A stretch of DNA of 64,000 nucleotides, from the NCBI GenBank assembly GCA_958296115.1, contig OY282442.1, forward strand, positions 2,648,943 to 2,712,942, written 5' to 3'. The position numbers were made by a program, and so were the translations under genes. The notes below the pieces were generated by a model. The model had not been told where the DNA came from. It saw only the letters and a list, made by a program, of their open reading frames with translations, and ran no database searches. The stretch comes from an uncultured Dehalococcoidia bacterium. GTDB taxonomy: Bacteria > Chloroflexota > Dehalococcoidia > Lucifugimonadales > CAJWER01. Position 1 is the first letter of the stretch. Each line of letters begins with the position of its first letter. Below, piece after piece: positions 52,454 through 60,483 of this stretch.

Positions 52454-54255
52454 GAATCGTGATGGCGATACGCGGCGCAGTCAGCGCCAGGGGGCTGTTT
52501 GCATGGGCGGCGCTGGCTTCGCTGGCCCTGGCGTCGACGGCGCTGGCGGCTACCGAGACGACGGATGCGGGAACGACCTGGACAGCCCAGGCGGGCGACC
52601 TCTTTCCGGACGAGTCGCTGGCTATCAACCAGTTCCTGCCGGGCGACATCACTATCGTCGAGGGGGACACCATAGTTTGGGAGCGTGTGATGTTCCACAC
52701 CGTTACGCTGCTGTCCGGCGGGGAGCGGCCTCAGTGGCTCAGGCCCTTGAAGGACGGCAGGCTTGGGGTCGAGCCGAAGGTGGGTTTTCAATCCGGACCT
52801 CGGCCTGTAGAGGAGATAGAGCCGATAGCCATAGCGTCCTGGGCGCGGGACCGGCTCGGCCTCCTGGAGCCCAGCGGCGAGCTGCTGATCAATGGGAACA
52901 ACGAGTACGACGGCGAGGGCTTCTTCAACTCCGGAGCCCCGTTCAGCCCGGACACCCTGCCGAGGCCTGTATCGGTCAAGTTCACCAAGGCGGGCATCTA
53001 CGAAGTCGTATGTCTCATTCATCCAGACATGAAGGCCACAGTCACGGTGCTCCAACCCGGATTCACGGCCCCTGACAGCCAGGCGGACCTGAACGTCCGC
53101 GCCGAGGAGGAGCGGGCGTCCATGATTGCGCGGGCGGAGACGCTGATAGCGGCGCAGGAAGCAGCCGCCGCCCGCCGGCCCGATTTCACTACGGCGCATA
53201 GTCTCAAGACGGGTCTCTTCCAGGATGACGTGGAGTACGCGCGATTCATGCCCTCCGACCTCGTGATAAGAGCCGGCGATACCGTGGCGTGGGACTGGGT
53301 GAACGCAGGAGACACGCCGCACACGGTAACCTTCCTCTCCGGCGCAGAAGCTCCGGACTACTTCCTCGTTGAGCACAAGGTATTTGCGGACGGCAGCCTC
53401 AACGTCCGCGACCCGCCGACCATTGCCCTCAACCCCGATGTCTTCGCCGCATCGGGGGGCGACACCTATTCCGGCTCTGGCGTATTCAGCTCCGGCGTGC
53501 TCTTCGGTGAAAAGGGTCCCCCAGGGCGTCCCAGTAGATATTCACTGAGGTTCGACACGCCGGGAACCTTCGATTACATGTGCCTGATGCACGGCCCCGT
53601 CATGTCTGGGACCATAACTGTGAACGAGGCGCAGATTCCCGAGGGCTCGGTCGCCATCCGGGACGACCGGGCATCCGCGGACGCAATCACCTATACGCTC
53701 AAGAATTTCCCGGCTCCCCGTGGGAATACCGAGTACGTCGGCTGGCTAATATCGGACGACGGCTCCGCCATCCTCAACACCGGCGTCATGGAGCGCGACG
53801 TAGGAGACGGCAGCATACGCCACACGTTCGACAGCGCGAGCCCAAGATATACGGGCGAAAACCTCGTGACCGGCTACGACAGGGCCGTGATTACCGAGGA
53901 GTCCGCAGGCGCCGACTCCGACGAGCCGTCCGGCCCCGAAGTCGTTCATGCGTATATCGAGACGCAGCCTATGGCGACTTACGCAATCCGGCTAGGCCCC
54001 CTACCCACGCCGTCACCCGCTTCGATGGCCCAGTCGCCCGCGGACACGCCAGTCCCGCAGGCCCCAGCGCCATCGAACACGCCCGTCTCCCAGGTCGTCT
54101 CGACGCCGATTCCCTCAATCCCAACGCCCGAGCCGCCCCCGGACGCAGCAGGCGGCTCAACCCCCACCTTCATTGCGCTTGCAGTTGCGGCATCGGTTCT
54201 ACTGCTGATAGGCAGCGGAGTGATCGCCGCCAGATGGAGACAGCGCAAGGATTAG
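52450..54255 (+). CDS. Membrane-anchored double cupredoxin protein
   Basis: 601 residues. Signal peptide (GLFAWAALASLALASTALA), then two plastocyanin-like domains, each with HTVT(L/F)LSG early and Cys-His-Met late (CLIHPDM and CLMHGPVM), giving two mononuclear blue-copper sites. A third beta domain (about 395-515), a Pro/Thr/Ser-rich linker and a C-terminal helix with RWRQRKD as stop-transfer follow. It probably passes electrons to or from the multicopper oxidase, to which it is translationally coupled (start overlaps the oxidase stop as ATGA). Confidence 0.87.
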   Translation: MRIVMAIRGAVSARGLFAWAALASLALASTALAATETTDAGTTWTAQAGDLFPDESLAINQFLPGDITIVEGDTIVWERVMFHTVTLLSGGERPQWLRPLKDGRLGVEPKVGFQSGPRPVEEIEPIAIASWARDRLGLLEPSGELLINGNNEYDGEGFFNSGAPFSPDTLPRPVSVKFTKAGIYEVVCLIHPDMKATVTVLQPGFTAPDSQADLNVRAEEERASMIARAETLIAAQEAAAARRPDFTTAHSLKTGLFQDDVEYARFMPSDLVIRAGDTVAWDWVNAGDTPHTVTFLSGAEAPDYFLVEHKVFADGSLNVRDPPTIALNPDVFAASGGDTYSGSGVFSSGVLFGEKGPPGRPSRYSLRFDTPGTFDYMCLMHGPVMSGTITVNEAQIPEGSVAIRDDRASADAITYTLKNFPAPRGNTEYVGWLISDDGSAILNTGVMERDVGDGSIRHTFDSASPRYTGENLVTGYDRAVITEESAGADSDEPSGPEVVHAYIETQPMATYAIRLGPLPTPSPASMAQSPADTPVPQAPAPSNTPVSQVVSTPIPSIPTPEPPPDAAGGSTPTFIALAVAASVLLLIGSGVIAARWRQRKD

Positions 54256-54272
54256 GACAACCAGCGGCGTGT

Positions 54273-54297
54273 GGGAGCGGGCTGGGGACTGGCTCCC
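54273..54297. terminator. Weak hairpin in the convergent gap
   Basis: GGGAGC (54273-54278) and GCTCCC (54292-54297) around a 13-base loop between the cupredoxin and PhyH stops. No T-run, so termination is uncertain. Confidence 0.3.
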
Positions 54298-54300
54298 GGC

Positions 54301-55152
54301 TCAAAAGCCCCTGGACGGCTCCGCCATCTCCAGCCTTGCCTTCCTCACCAGCTCCGGGAGGTGGTCGTCGTTGGCGAGGCGCTGTTCCAGGTGCTTCATG
54401 CGCTCCGGGCCGGCCGTCTCTATCATGGCCTTGCCGTAGGCGCGGTCGTGCCAGTACCTCGCCATGCCCTCCAACTCCTTGCGGATCTCGCCAATATGCT
54501 CTTCGCGGTGACGCCCCTGAAAGTTTATGGTGAACATGCGCCGACGGTCACCGCCTCCGAACGACCCATGCTTCAGGGCCTGGTTGAACACGACGAGGTC
54601 GCCGGGCTGCGACTCCAGGGCTACCGACGGCACCTCCGCGCCCGTGATTCCCCAGAGTTCCTCCTGGTGAGGCTCCGTCGACCTGGGAGCGCCCTTGTGC
54701 AGCGCGTCGCCGAAGGCGTCGCCGAAGTGGTGGCTGCCGGGTATCACCCGGAGACATCCGGTCTCCCGGCCCACCGGGTCCAGATACAGGGCCATCTTCA
54801 CCGGCTTGTACCTACTCATCCCATAGTTATCGGAGTGCCAGCCGGTATCGCCGACATAGAAGTTGCCGTCGCTACTCGTGTAGTTGTAGTCGTCCCCCAG
54901 GATAGACGCCGCCGCGCCGTCTATGACGGGATGGTCTATCAGGGCGCTGAGGTACTCGTCCTGGTCTATGAAGGGCACTAGCGCCGACCTGCGCTCCCTG
55001 TCGTGCTCCCGGCCATGATGGCCGCCCCCGTGGTCGGCCCATATCTTCTCGAAACGACGGGTTATCTCTTCGACCTCGTCAACGAGAAGCCCTGGGAACT
55101 TCAGGAAACCGAACGTCTCGAAGTATCCCAACTGTTGCTGTGTCAATCTCAT
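54301..55152 (-). CDS. Phytanoyl-CoA dioxygenase (PhyH) family Fe(II)/2-oxoglutarate oxygenase
   Basis: 283 residues. Iron ligands His106 and Asp108 (GWHSDNYG) and the distal His195 (ALKHGSFGG), with Arg205 nearby for 2-oxoglutarate. It hydroxylates an organic substrate with O2 and 2-oxoglutarate in the cytoplasm. SAR202-type genomes carry many PhyH paralogues. The ATG at 55152 has AGGAGG nine bases upstream; the ATG at 55161 directly touches that site and is less likely. Last gene of the leftward transporter/lipoprotein run, 17 bases after the last lipoprotein gene. Confidence 0.9.
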   Translation of the reverse strand: MRLTQQQLGYFETFGFLKFPGLLVDEVEEITRRFEKIWADHGGGHHGREHDRERRSALVPFIDQDEYLSALIDHPVIDGAAASILGDDYNYTSSDGNFYVGDTGWHSDNYGMSRYKPVKMALYLDPVGRETGCLRVIPGSHHFGDAFGDALHKGAPRSTEPHQEELWGITGAEVPSVALESQPGDLVVFNQALKHGSFGGGDRRRMFTINFQGRHREEHIGEIRKELEGMARYWHDRAYGKAMIETAGPERMKHLEQRLANDDHLPELVRKARLEMAEPSRGF

Positions 55153-55169
55153 CTCGGTCATCCTCCTGA

Positions 55170-55796
55170 CTATCGAAGGCCCGACTTCCCTCCCAAGGCC
55201 TCCCGCCACCTTCTATTGAGCACGAGTATATCCCATATCTCGTTGAAGTCTATCGTGTCCCTGCGAGTCCAGTCTATGCCGGCGACGGCGTCCTTTCCGA
55301 GCCTGGTGCGGTACACGACGGCCTGGGTGGGGCCTACCCTCCCGTCAATGGCCCTCATTCGGGCGCTAATCGTGACCTCGGTCAGGTCGTAACCCGCTGT
55401 GAATACGGCCTCGTAGGCGTCGCGCATCTGCCGGTCGAGCCCGGCCTTCCTCTTCGGTATGTCCTCCAACTCGTCCCCGTTGATCTCTATCATGAGCTGT
55501 ATGCCGCCCTGCCGATGGTCGCGGGCATCGGGCTCGATAGCGAGCCTGGGGAGTCCATCAGGCGTATCCCCCGCAAAGACCCTATTCACGATTGCGACCA
55601 GGCGCTCCTTCTGCTGCTCGATGGACGGGTCCGAGCCGCCGGGCGCTGGCGTAGGCGATACCGTGGCCGTTGCAGACGAGGCCGCCGTCTCCGTCGAACC
55701 CGCGGAGCCCCCGGTCTCGACTGCGCATGACAGCGCGATGAGGGGTATCGCAAGGAGCGACAGGAAGTGCCTGCTACTGCCAACGTTCGGATGCAA
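55170..55796 (-). CDS. Lipoprotein-like paralogue 5 (last of the array)
   Basis: About 208 residues. Hydrophobic segment ending in IALSC (cysteine lipid site), a short Ala/Ser/Thr/Pro linker, then the family domain: QGGIQLMIEINGDELEDI, RKAGLDRQMRDAYEAVFTAGYDLTEVTISARM, a VVYRTRL strand and IDFNEIWDILVLNRRWR at the end. TTG start at 55796 five bases after the stop of the 25-codon relic; longer in-frame ATGs run through the relic in another frame. Belongs to a family not recognised here; function unknown, exported. Confidence 0.7.
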   Translation of the reverse strand: MHPNVGSSRHFLSLLAIPLIALSCAVETGGSAGSTETAASSATATVSPTPAPGGSDPSIEQQKERLVAIVNRVFAGDTPDGLPRLAIEPDARDHRQGGIQLMIEINGDELEDIPKRKAGLDRQMRDAYEAVFTAGYDLTEVTISARMRAIDGRVGPTQAVVYRTRLGKDAVAGIDWTRRDTIDFNEIWDILVLNRRWREALGGKSGLR

Positions 55797-55801
55797 GGCG
55801 C

Positions 55802-55879
55802 TCAGCCCCCGCCTTGCGCTTCCAGGATTTCCTTCTTCCAAGCAGGGTTCAGTATGAGGGTGTCCCATCTCAGCAACAT
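55802..55879 (-). pseudogene. 25-codon relic of a further lipoprotein paralogue
   Basis: AAAGGAG, five-base gap, then ATG TTG CTG and the frame MLLRWDTLILNPAWKK continuing to EILEAQGGG and TGA. It joins the start of one family member (MLL) directly to the family C-terminus (compare WDVALLSPAWKRDLQAAQ), leaving out everything between. An internal deletion of a former paralogue is the simplest reading; the remaining frame still has its own ribosome site. Confidence 0.65.
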
Positions 55880-55926
55880 GACATGCTCCTTTCGGGGTTC
55901 CAGCAGAGCCTATTGCCGAGTGACGC

Positions 55927-56715
55927 CTAGCCCCCGTCCTGGGCTGCCTGGAGATCCCTCTTCCACGCGGGACTGAGCAGCGCTACGTCCCATATCTCGT
56001 TGAAGTCCAGGTTCTCCTTGTCCGACCAATCCACGTCCTCGGCGACGGCCCGCTTGAGCCTCGTCTTGAAGACCGTGATAGGCGCCTGGACGGACTGTCG
56101 CCGATAGGACCTGCCCATCATTACCGCGGATATCGTCGCCTCCATGATGTCGTAGCCGGATGCGTAGAGAACGTGGTACGTGTCGCGCATCAGCTTGTCG
56201 AGCTCCTCCTTCCTCTGAACGATAGACTCGTACTCGTCGCCGTTGAGCTCGATGTTCACGACTATCCCGCCCCTCCGCCTGTCGTCGCGCACATCCGGCG
56301 GCAGATTGAGACGGGGCCTCTCGATGTTGTTCATGCCGGTCAAATGGCCCTGTACCAGCTCCGAGAGCTTGGCGACCTGCTCTTCCACCGACAGGTTGGA
56401 CTTGGGCTGCATCTCCACTACCACCGGCGGCCTGGTCGGCGCTGGCGCCGGCGTAGGCCGCGGAGTAGGCGCGACGGCGGCAGTCGGCGCAGGACTGGGA
56501 GCAGGCGCGACGGCGGCAGTCGGCGCAGGACTGGGAGCAGGCGCGACGGCGGCAGTCGGCGCAGACTTCGGGGCAGGCGTGGGCGCCGAGGCTGCGGCTG
56601 GCGCAGATGATGCGGCGGGTTCCTCGGTGTCGCCCATGCAGCCTATCGAGGCTGATAGGAAGAGCGCCAGCGCGACGATGACCATCGCAGCTCCAGCGTC
56701 CGGATTCCTTCTCAA
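55927..56715 (-). CDS. Lipoprotein-like paralogue 4
   Basis: 262 residues. Lipoprotein signal ending LSASIGC, then a low-complexity linker of APT repeats (three near-identical 30-base copies around 56470-56560) and the family domain with RRGGIVVNIELNGDEYESI, MRDTYHVLYASGYDIMEATISAVM, IDFNEIWD-type end (LDFNEIWDVALLSPAWKR). The codon that is ATG in paralogue 3 reads ATA here, so TTG 56715 is used as the start; start usage may be weakened. Exported, function unknown. Confidence 0.72.
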   Translation of the reverse strand: MRRNPDAGAAMVIVALALFLSASIGCMGDTEEPAASSAPAAASAPTPAPKSAPTAAVAPAPSPAPTAAVAPAPSPAPTAAVAPTPRPTPAPAPTRPPVVVEMQPKSNLSVEEQVAKLSELVQGHLTGMNNIERPRLNLPPDVRDDRRRGGIVVNIELNGDEYESIVQRKEELDKLMRDTYHVLYASGYDIMEATISAVMMGRSYRRQSVQAPITVFKTRLKRAVAEDVDWSDKENLDFNEIWDVALLSPAWKRDLQAAQDGG

Positions 56716-56766
56716 CAGTATGACAACTCCTTTCGGGTTCCAGCGCGGCGCTTTGCCGCGTGGCGC

Positions 56767-57591
56767 CTAGCCCCCGCCCTGAGCTGCCTGGAGCTCTCGC
56801 TTCCATACTGGGCTGAGCAGCACGACGTCCCATATCTCGCCGAAGTCCAGATTCTCCTTGTCCGACCAGTCCACACTGTCGGCGCCTGCCCGCTTCAGCC
56901 GTGTCTTGAAGACCGTGATAGGCGCCTGAGAGGCCCCGCCGACGTTCCGATGCGCCGTGCCTATCATAACCGCGGACATCGTAGCCTCCGCAAGGTCGTA
57001 GCCGGAGGTGAACAGTACCTCGTACATGTCACGCATTATCAGATCGAGCCCGTTCTTCCTGTCGACTATCGAATCATACTCGTCGCCATTGAACTCTATG
57101 TTGACGACGATGCCGCCCCGCCGTCTGTCATAGCGCACATCCGGCGGGTCCAAGTTGAGGCGCGGCCTATCTTCGTTGTTCATGCCAGCCATATGAGTCT
57201 GGACGAGCTCGGTGAGACCGGCTACCTGCTCCTCCAGCGGCAGTCCGGACCTATCCCCCGTCGCCACCACCGGCGCGACCGTCGGCCTCGGTGTCCTGGT
57301 GGGCTTCGGCGTGGCGGGCGCAGCCGACGTTGGCGTCGGCTGCGGGGCGGCAGTGGGCGCGGGTGCGGCAGTGGGCGCCACTGTCGGCGCAGACGTGGGC
57401 GCTGATACGGCAGTCGCCGCTGGCATGGCAGTGGGCGCAGGCGCGGCAGTGGGCGCAGGCGCTGCGGTCGGCTCCGTGGACGCGGCGGGGTCGGCCGTAC
57501 AGCCGGCGAGTAGACCCACGGCGGCCAAGAGCGCGACGGTCGCTGCGAGCGCCATCGCCCGCGCGGTTCGAGTCTTCGTCAGCAACATCAT
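56767..57591 (-). CDS. Lipoprotein-like paralogue 3
   Basis: 274 residues. Good lipobox LLAGC, a long APT-rich linker (about 80 residues), then the family domain: DRRRGGIVVNIEFNGDEYDSI, MRDMYEVLFTSGYDLAEATMSAVM and IWDVVLLSPVWKRELQAAQ. AAGGAGG six bases before the ATG at 57591; the frame upstream is non-coding. Most similar to paralogue 4. Exported; function unknown. Confidence 0.78.
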   Translation of the reverse strand: MMLLTKTRTARAMALAATVALLAAVGLLAGCTADPAASTEPTAAPAPTAAPAPTAMPAATAVSAPTSAPTVAPTAAPAPTAAPQPTPTSAAPATPKPTRTPRPTVAPVVATGDRSGLPLEEQVAGLTELVQTHMAGMNNEDRPRLNLDPPDVRYDRRRGGIVVNIEFNGDEYDSIVDRKNGLDLIMRDMYEVLFTSGYDLAEATMSAVMIGTAHRNVGGASQAPITVFKTRLKRAGADSVDWSDKENLDFGEIWDVVLLSPVWKRELQAAQGGG

Positions 57592-57602
57592 GCCTGTCCT
57601 CC

Positions 57603-58496
57603 TTACCCGCTCTCCTGCAGCTCGCGCAATCCCTTGCGCCAGCGGGGGTTCAGCACCTCGACTCGCCACACCTCGTTGAAATCAATCTCGTCCTTGTTCG
57701 CCCAGTCCACCTCTTCGGCCTGAGCCTTGGTCATCTTGGTCTTGAAGACGACCACGGGCACCAGCACGGACGCGCCTATCTCCCTCGTGGTGATCTCCTT
57801 CTGGATGGCCGTGATGCTCACCTCGCCCAGATCGACGCATCCGGCATTATAGAAAGCGTCGTAGGCGTCCCGCATCTGGAGATCGAGGCGGGTCTTCTTC
57901 ACCAGCAGGCTATCGAACTCGTCGCCGTTGAAGTCGATGACGACCCATATGCCGCCGCGCCTGCTGTCGCGGGCCTGGGGGATCTGCTGCAATCGCGGCC
58001 GCTCCTCGCTGTTGGTAATGCCCTCGAACAGGTCGTGGGCTATCTCCAGCAGCTTCGCCTTCTGAGCGTCGTAGTCCAGCCCCGCGCATGTGCCTGCGTG
58101 CTTGGACGGCTCCATGCCGGAGGTCGCGGCCCAATCCGGGGCGTCTCCCGAAGATTCGTCCACTGCGGCGGCAACGGTCGGAGACGGGGTTGGCTCCGGC
58201 GTAGGCGCGGCTTCATGCGTTGGGGTCGGCTCCGGGGTAGAAGCGGTTTCGGACGTTGGGGCTGGCTCCGGCGTAGAGACGACTACAGGCGCGGCGGCGG
58301 CAGTCGGCGATACAGGGGCCACAGTAGGCTGCGCGGCGGCAGTTGGCGAAGGGGCAGCCGTAGGCAGCTGAGCCGCCGATTCATCGCCGGTCCCGCCGCA
58401 AGCCTGCAACGCGAATGCCGCCAACGTGAGGAGAGGAAGCAAGGCAACCAGCGCCCTCCTCGCTTGGGCCACTCGGGTATTGCGTCCGATGTTCAT
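57603..58496 (-). CDS. Lipoprotein-like paralogue 2
   Basis: 297 residues. Lipobox-like ALQAC, Thr/Pro/Ala linker with repeated TPEP motifs, then CAGLDYDAQKAKLLEIAHDLFEG and the family domain SRRGGIWVVIDFNGDEFDSL, MRDAYDAFYNAGCVDLGEVSIT and FNEVWRVEVLNPRWRKGL. It has two domain cysteines (GTCAG and NAGCVD) that paralogues 3-5 lack. ATG at 58496, 15 bases after the stop of paralogue 1. Exported; function unknown. Confidence 0.78.
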   Translation of the reverse strand: MNIGRNTRVAQARRALVALLPLLTLAAFALQACGGTGDESAAQLPTAAPSPTAAAQPTVAPVSPTAAAAPVVVSTPEPAPTSETASTPEPTPTHEAAPTPEPTPSPTVAAAVDESSGDAPDWAATSGMEPSKHAGTCAGLDYDAQKAKLLEIAHDLFEGITNSEERPRLQQIPQARDSRRGGIWVVIDFNGDEFDSLLVKKTRLDLQMRDAYDAFYNAGCVDLGEVSITAIQKEITTREIGASVLVPVVVFKTKMTKAQAEEVDWANKDEIDFNEVWRVEVLNPRWRKGLRELQESG

Positions 58497-58511
58497 CGCG
58501 TGGGTGAGCTA

Positions 58512-59381
58512 TTACCCAGATTCCTGTGCCTCCTGGAGCGCCCTTCTCCAGCGGGTGTGGAGCTGGAGCGTCCTCCAGATCTCGTTGAAATCGAGGTTCT
58601 CCTTGTTGTCCCAGTCAATCGTGGAGGCGACGTCCGGCTTCAGGCTGGTCTTATAGACGACGGCGAGGGTCTGGGTCATGGGGCCGATAACGCCAGCGCC
58701 CAGGGCGACCATGCGCGCGGCGAGGTGAACCTCCTGAAGGTCGGCGCATCCGGCGCGGTAGAAAGTCTCGAAAGCGTCGCGCATCACCGCGTCGAGCATA
58801 GCCTTCTTCTGCGGCACGTCGCCCTGGTCGTCGCCGTTGAACTCGATTACGAGCCAGATGCCGCCCTGCCTCCGGTCCCTGGCGTCGGGCGGATTGTGCA
58901 GCTTCGTCATCTCGGAATCGTGTGAAGTAAAGCCGGCGAATACTTCGTTGCCGAGCTCGATTAGCTTCGCCTTCTGAGCGTCGTAGTCCAGCCCGTCGCA
59001 GCTCCCTATGTACTTGGACGGGTCTATGCCAGAAGTCTCACCCATCGCTGTTGAAGGCGCCGGGGCGGCGGGCGCCGCCGTAGGAACCGTGGTCGGCTGC
59101 GGGACGGCGGTCGCTGGCTGGGGGGTGTCCGCTGGCTGGGGGGCTGGGGCGGCCGCCGGCCGGGGGGTGGCCGTCGGTTGCGAGGCGGCCGCCGGCTGCG
59201 GAGTGGGAGCGGCGGCGGCAGTGGGCGCCGGTGGGGACGTCGGCTGCGCCGCCGGAGCCTGGGTCGCCTCGTCTCCGGTCGATGAGTCGCATGACATCGC
59301 GGCGACCATGAGGATGACGAGCGTCAGAAAGGCCAACTTGCAGGAGGCCGGCATCGTAATTGCGGCGGACTTGCGGCTCAT
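58512..59381 (-). CDS. Lipoprotein-like paralogue 1 (first of the array)
   Basis: 289 residues. Signal ending VAAMSC, Pro/Ala/Thr linker, then CDGLDYDAQKAKLIELGNEVFAG and the family domain RRQGGIWLVIEFNGDDQGDV, MRDAFETFYRAGCADLQEVHLA and LDFNEIWRTLQLHTRWRRAL. Same two extra cysteines as paralogue 2. GGAGG nine bases before the ATG at 59381. First of the set after the DppC-like permease gene on the same strand. Exported; function unknown. Confidence 0.78.
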   Translation of the reverse strand: MSRKSAAITMPASCKLAFLTLVILMVAAMSCDSSTGDEATQAPAAQPTSPPAPTAAAAPTPQPAAASQPTATPRPAAAPAPQPADTPQPATAVPQPTTVPTAAPAAPAPSTAMGETSGIDPSKYIGSCDGLDYDAQKAKLIELGNEVFAGFTSHDSEMTKLHNPPDARDRRQGGIWLVIEFNGDDQGDVPQKKAMLDAVMRDAFETFYRAGCADLQEVHLAARMVALGAGVIGPMTQTLAVVYKTSLKPDVASTIDWDNKENLDFNEIWRTLQLHTRWRRALQEAQESG

Positions 59382-59462
59382 AGCGTCGGACCTCCAAATT
59401 TGCCTGTCATAGCGCCACTGCCCCCCGGTCGTTATTGTTCGAGGGCCGTTCGGAATCGCGCG

Positions 59463-60449
59463 CTAGTCGATCTTGGTTCTCGGGTCGAGCGCGTCGCGAA
59501 GCCCATCGCCGACGAAGTTCACCGACAACACTGTCATTCCTATGGCGAAGCCGGGCGGCAGCCACAGCCACGGCTCGTTCTGCAGGATGTGAAGCGACTG
59601 CGCGGAGTTCATCAGGTTGCCCCAAGTGGGGGTCTCGAAGGATACCCCGTAGCCGAGGAAGCTGAGGCCCGCTTCCGCTAGAATTGCGCCCCCGACGGTG
59701 AGAGTGGCGGACACGACCACGTAGGGGACAGTCCCAGGGAAGATGTGGATGAAGGATATCCTCTTGGCGCTCGCCCCGAGCGCCCTCGCGGCGGTTACGT
59801 AGTCCATGGCTTTCAGCGACAACACCTGGCCGCGGACGAGCCGCGCCTTCCCCGTCCAGCCCAGCAGTCCTATGATCACCATCAGGTGGACAACGCTGCG
59901 CCCAACCAGCGACGACACTATCAGCAGCAGGAAGAGGGTCGGGAGGGTCATTACGAGCTCGGTGAAGCGCATCAAGAGGGAGTCGAGCCACCTGCCCGCG
60001 TAGCCGGATACAATTCCTATCAGCGTGCCGATCGCGGACGATATGAGGGCTGCGACTATGCCAACGGAGAGGGAGATGCGCGCGCCGAACACTATCCTAG
60101 ACCACACGTCGCGGCCCGCCTTGTCGGTTCCCAGGATATTGCTCAGGCTTGGGTCCTCATCCGCGATGCCAAGGTTGGTGCCGTAGGCGGCGCAGTTGCG
60201 GGACTCGATTACAGGATGCAGGAGAGATAGTATGCCGCCGCCTTCGCGCGCTTCACGCACGATGCCGGCCAAGCAATCTACGCTGTTTCTATCGAGCAGC
60301 GGAGCGAAAATCGCAACGAGCGCCAGGATGCCGAGTACGACGAACCCGAAGAGAGCCAACTTGTGGCGGCGGAACCGCCACCATACGCTCATCCTCGTTC
60401 GCCGCGGGGCTTCCTCTATAACTACGGCCAATGCTTCGGCTGTCGCCAC
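59463..60449 (-). CDS. ABC transporter permease (DppC/OppC-like)
   Basis: 328 residues with six membrane segments. GTDKAGRDVWSRIVFGARISL (family box) and the coupling loop YVTAARALGASAKRISFIHIFP. The first periplasmic loop is long and has two cysteines. GTG start at 60449 with AGGAGG five bases upstream. Works with the DppB-like permease (60484) and the binding protein (61802); no ATPase gene in this group. Confidence 0.9.
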   Translation of the reverse strand: MATAEALAVVIEEAPRRTRMSVWWRFRRHKLALFGFVVLGILALVAIFAPLLDRNSVDCLAGIVREAREGGGILSLLHPVIESRNCAAYGTNLGIADEDPSLSNILGTDKAGRDVWSRIVFGARISLSVGIVAALISSAIGTLIGIVSGYAGRWLDSLLMRFTELVMTLPTLFLLLIVSSLVGRSVVHLMVIIGLLGWTGKARLVRGQVLSLKAMDYVTAARALGASAKRISFIHIFPGTVPYVVVSATLTVGGAILAEAGLSFLGYGVSFETPTWGNLMNSAQSLHILQNEPWLWLPPGFAIGMTVLSVNFVGDGLRDALDPRTKID

Positions 60450-60483
60450 TCTATCCTCCTAGACGCCGTTCGACCCCTACGCT

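Noticed and set aside
57291-58925. 544-codon open frame on the plus strand across the lipoprotein array
   Set aside because: It lies opposite three paralogues with conserved domains; its sequence is low-complexity and does not match anything.
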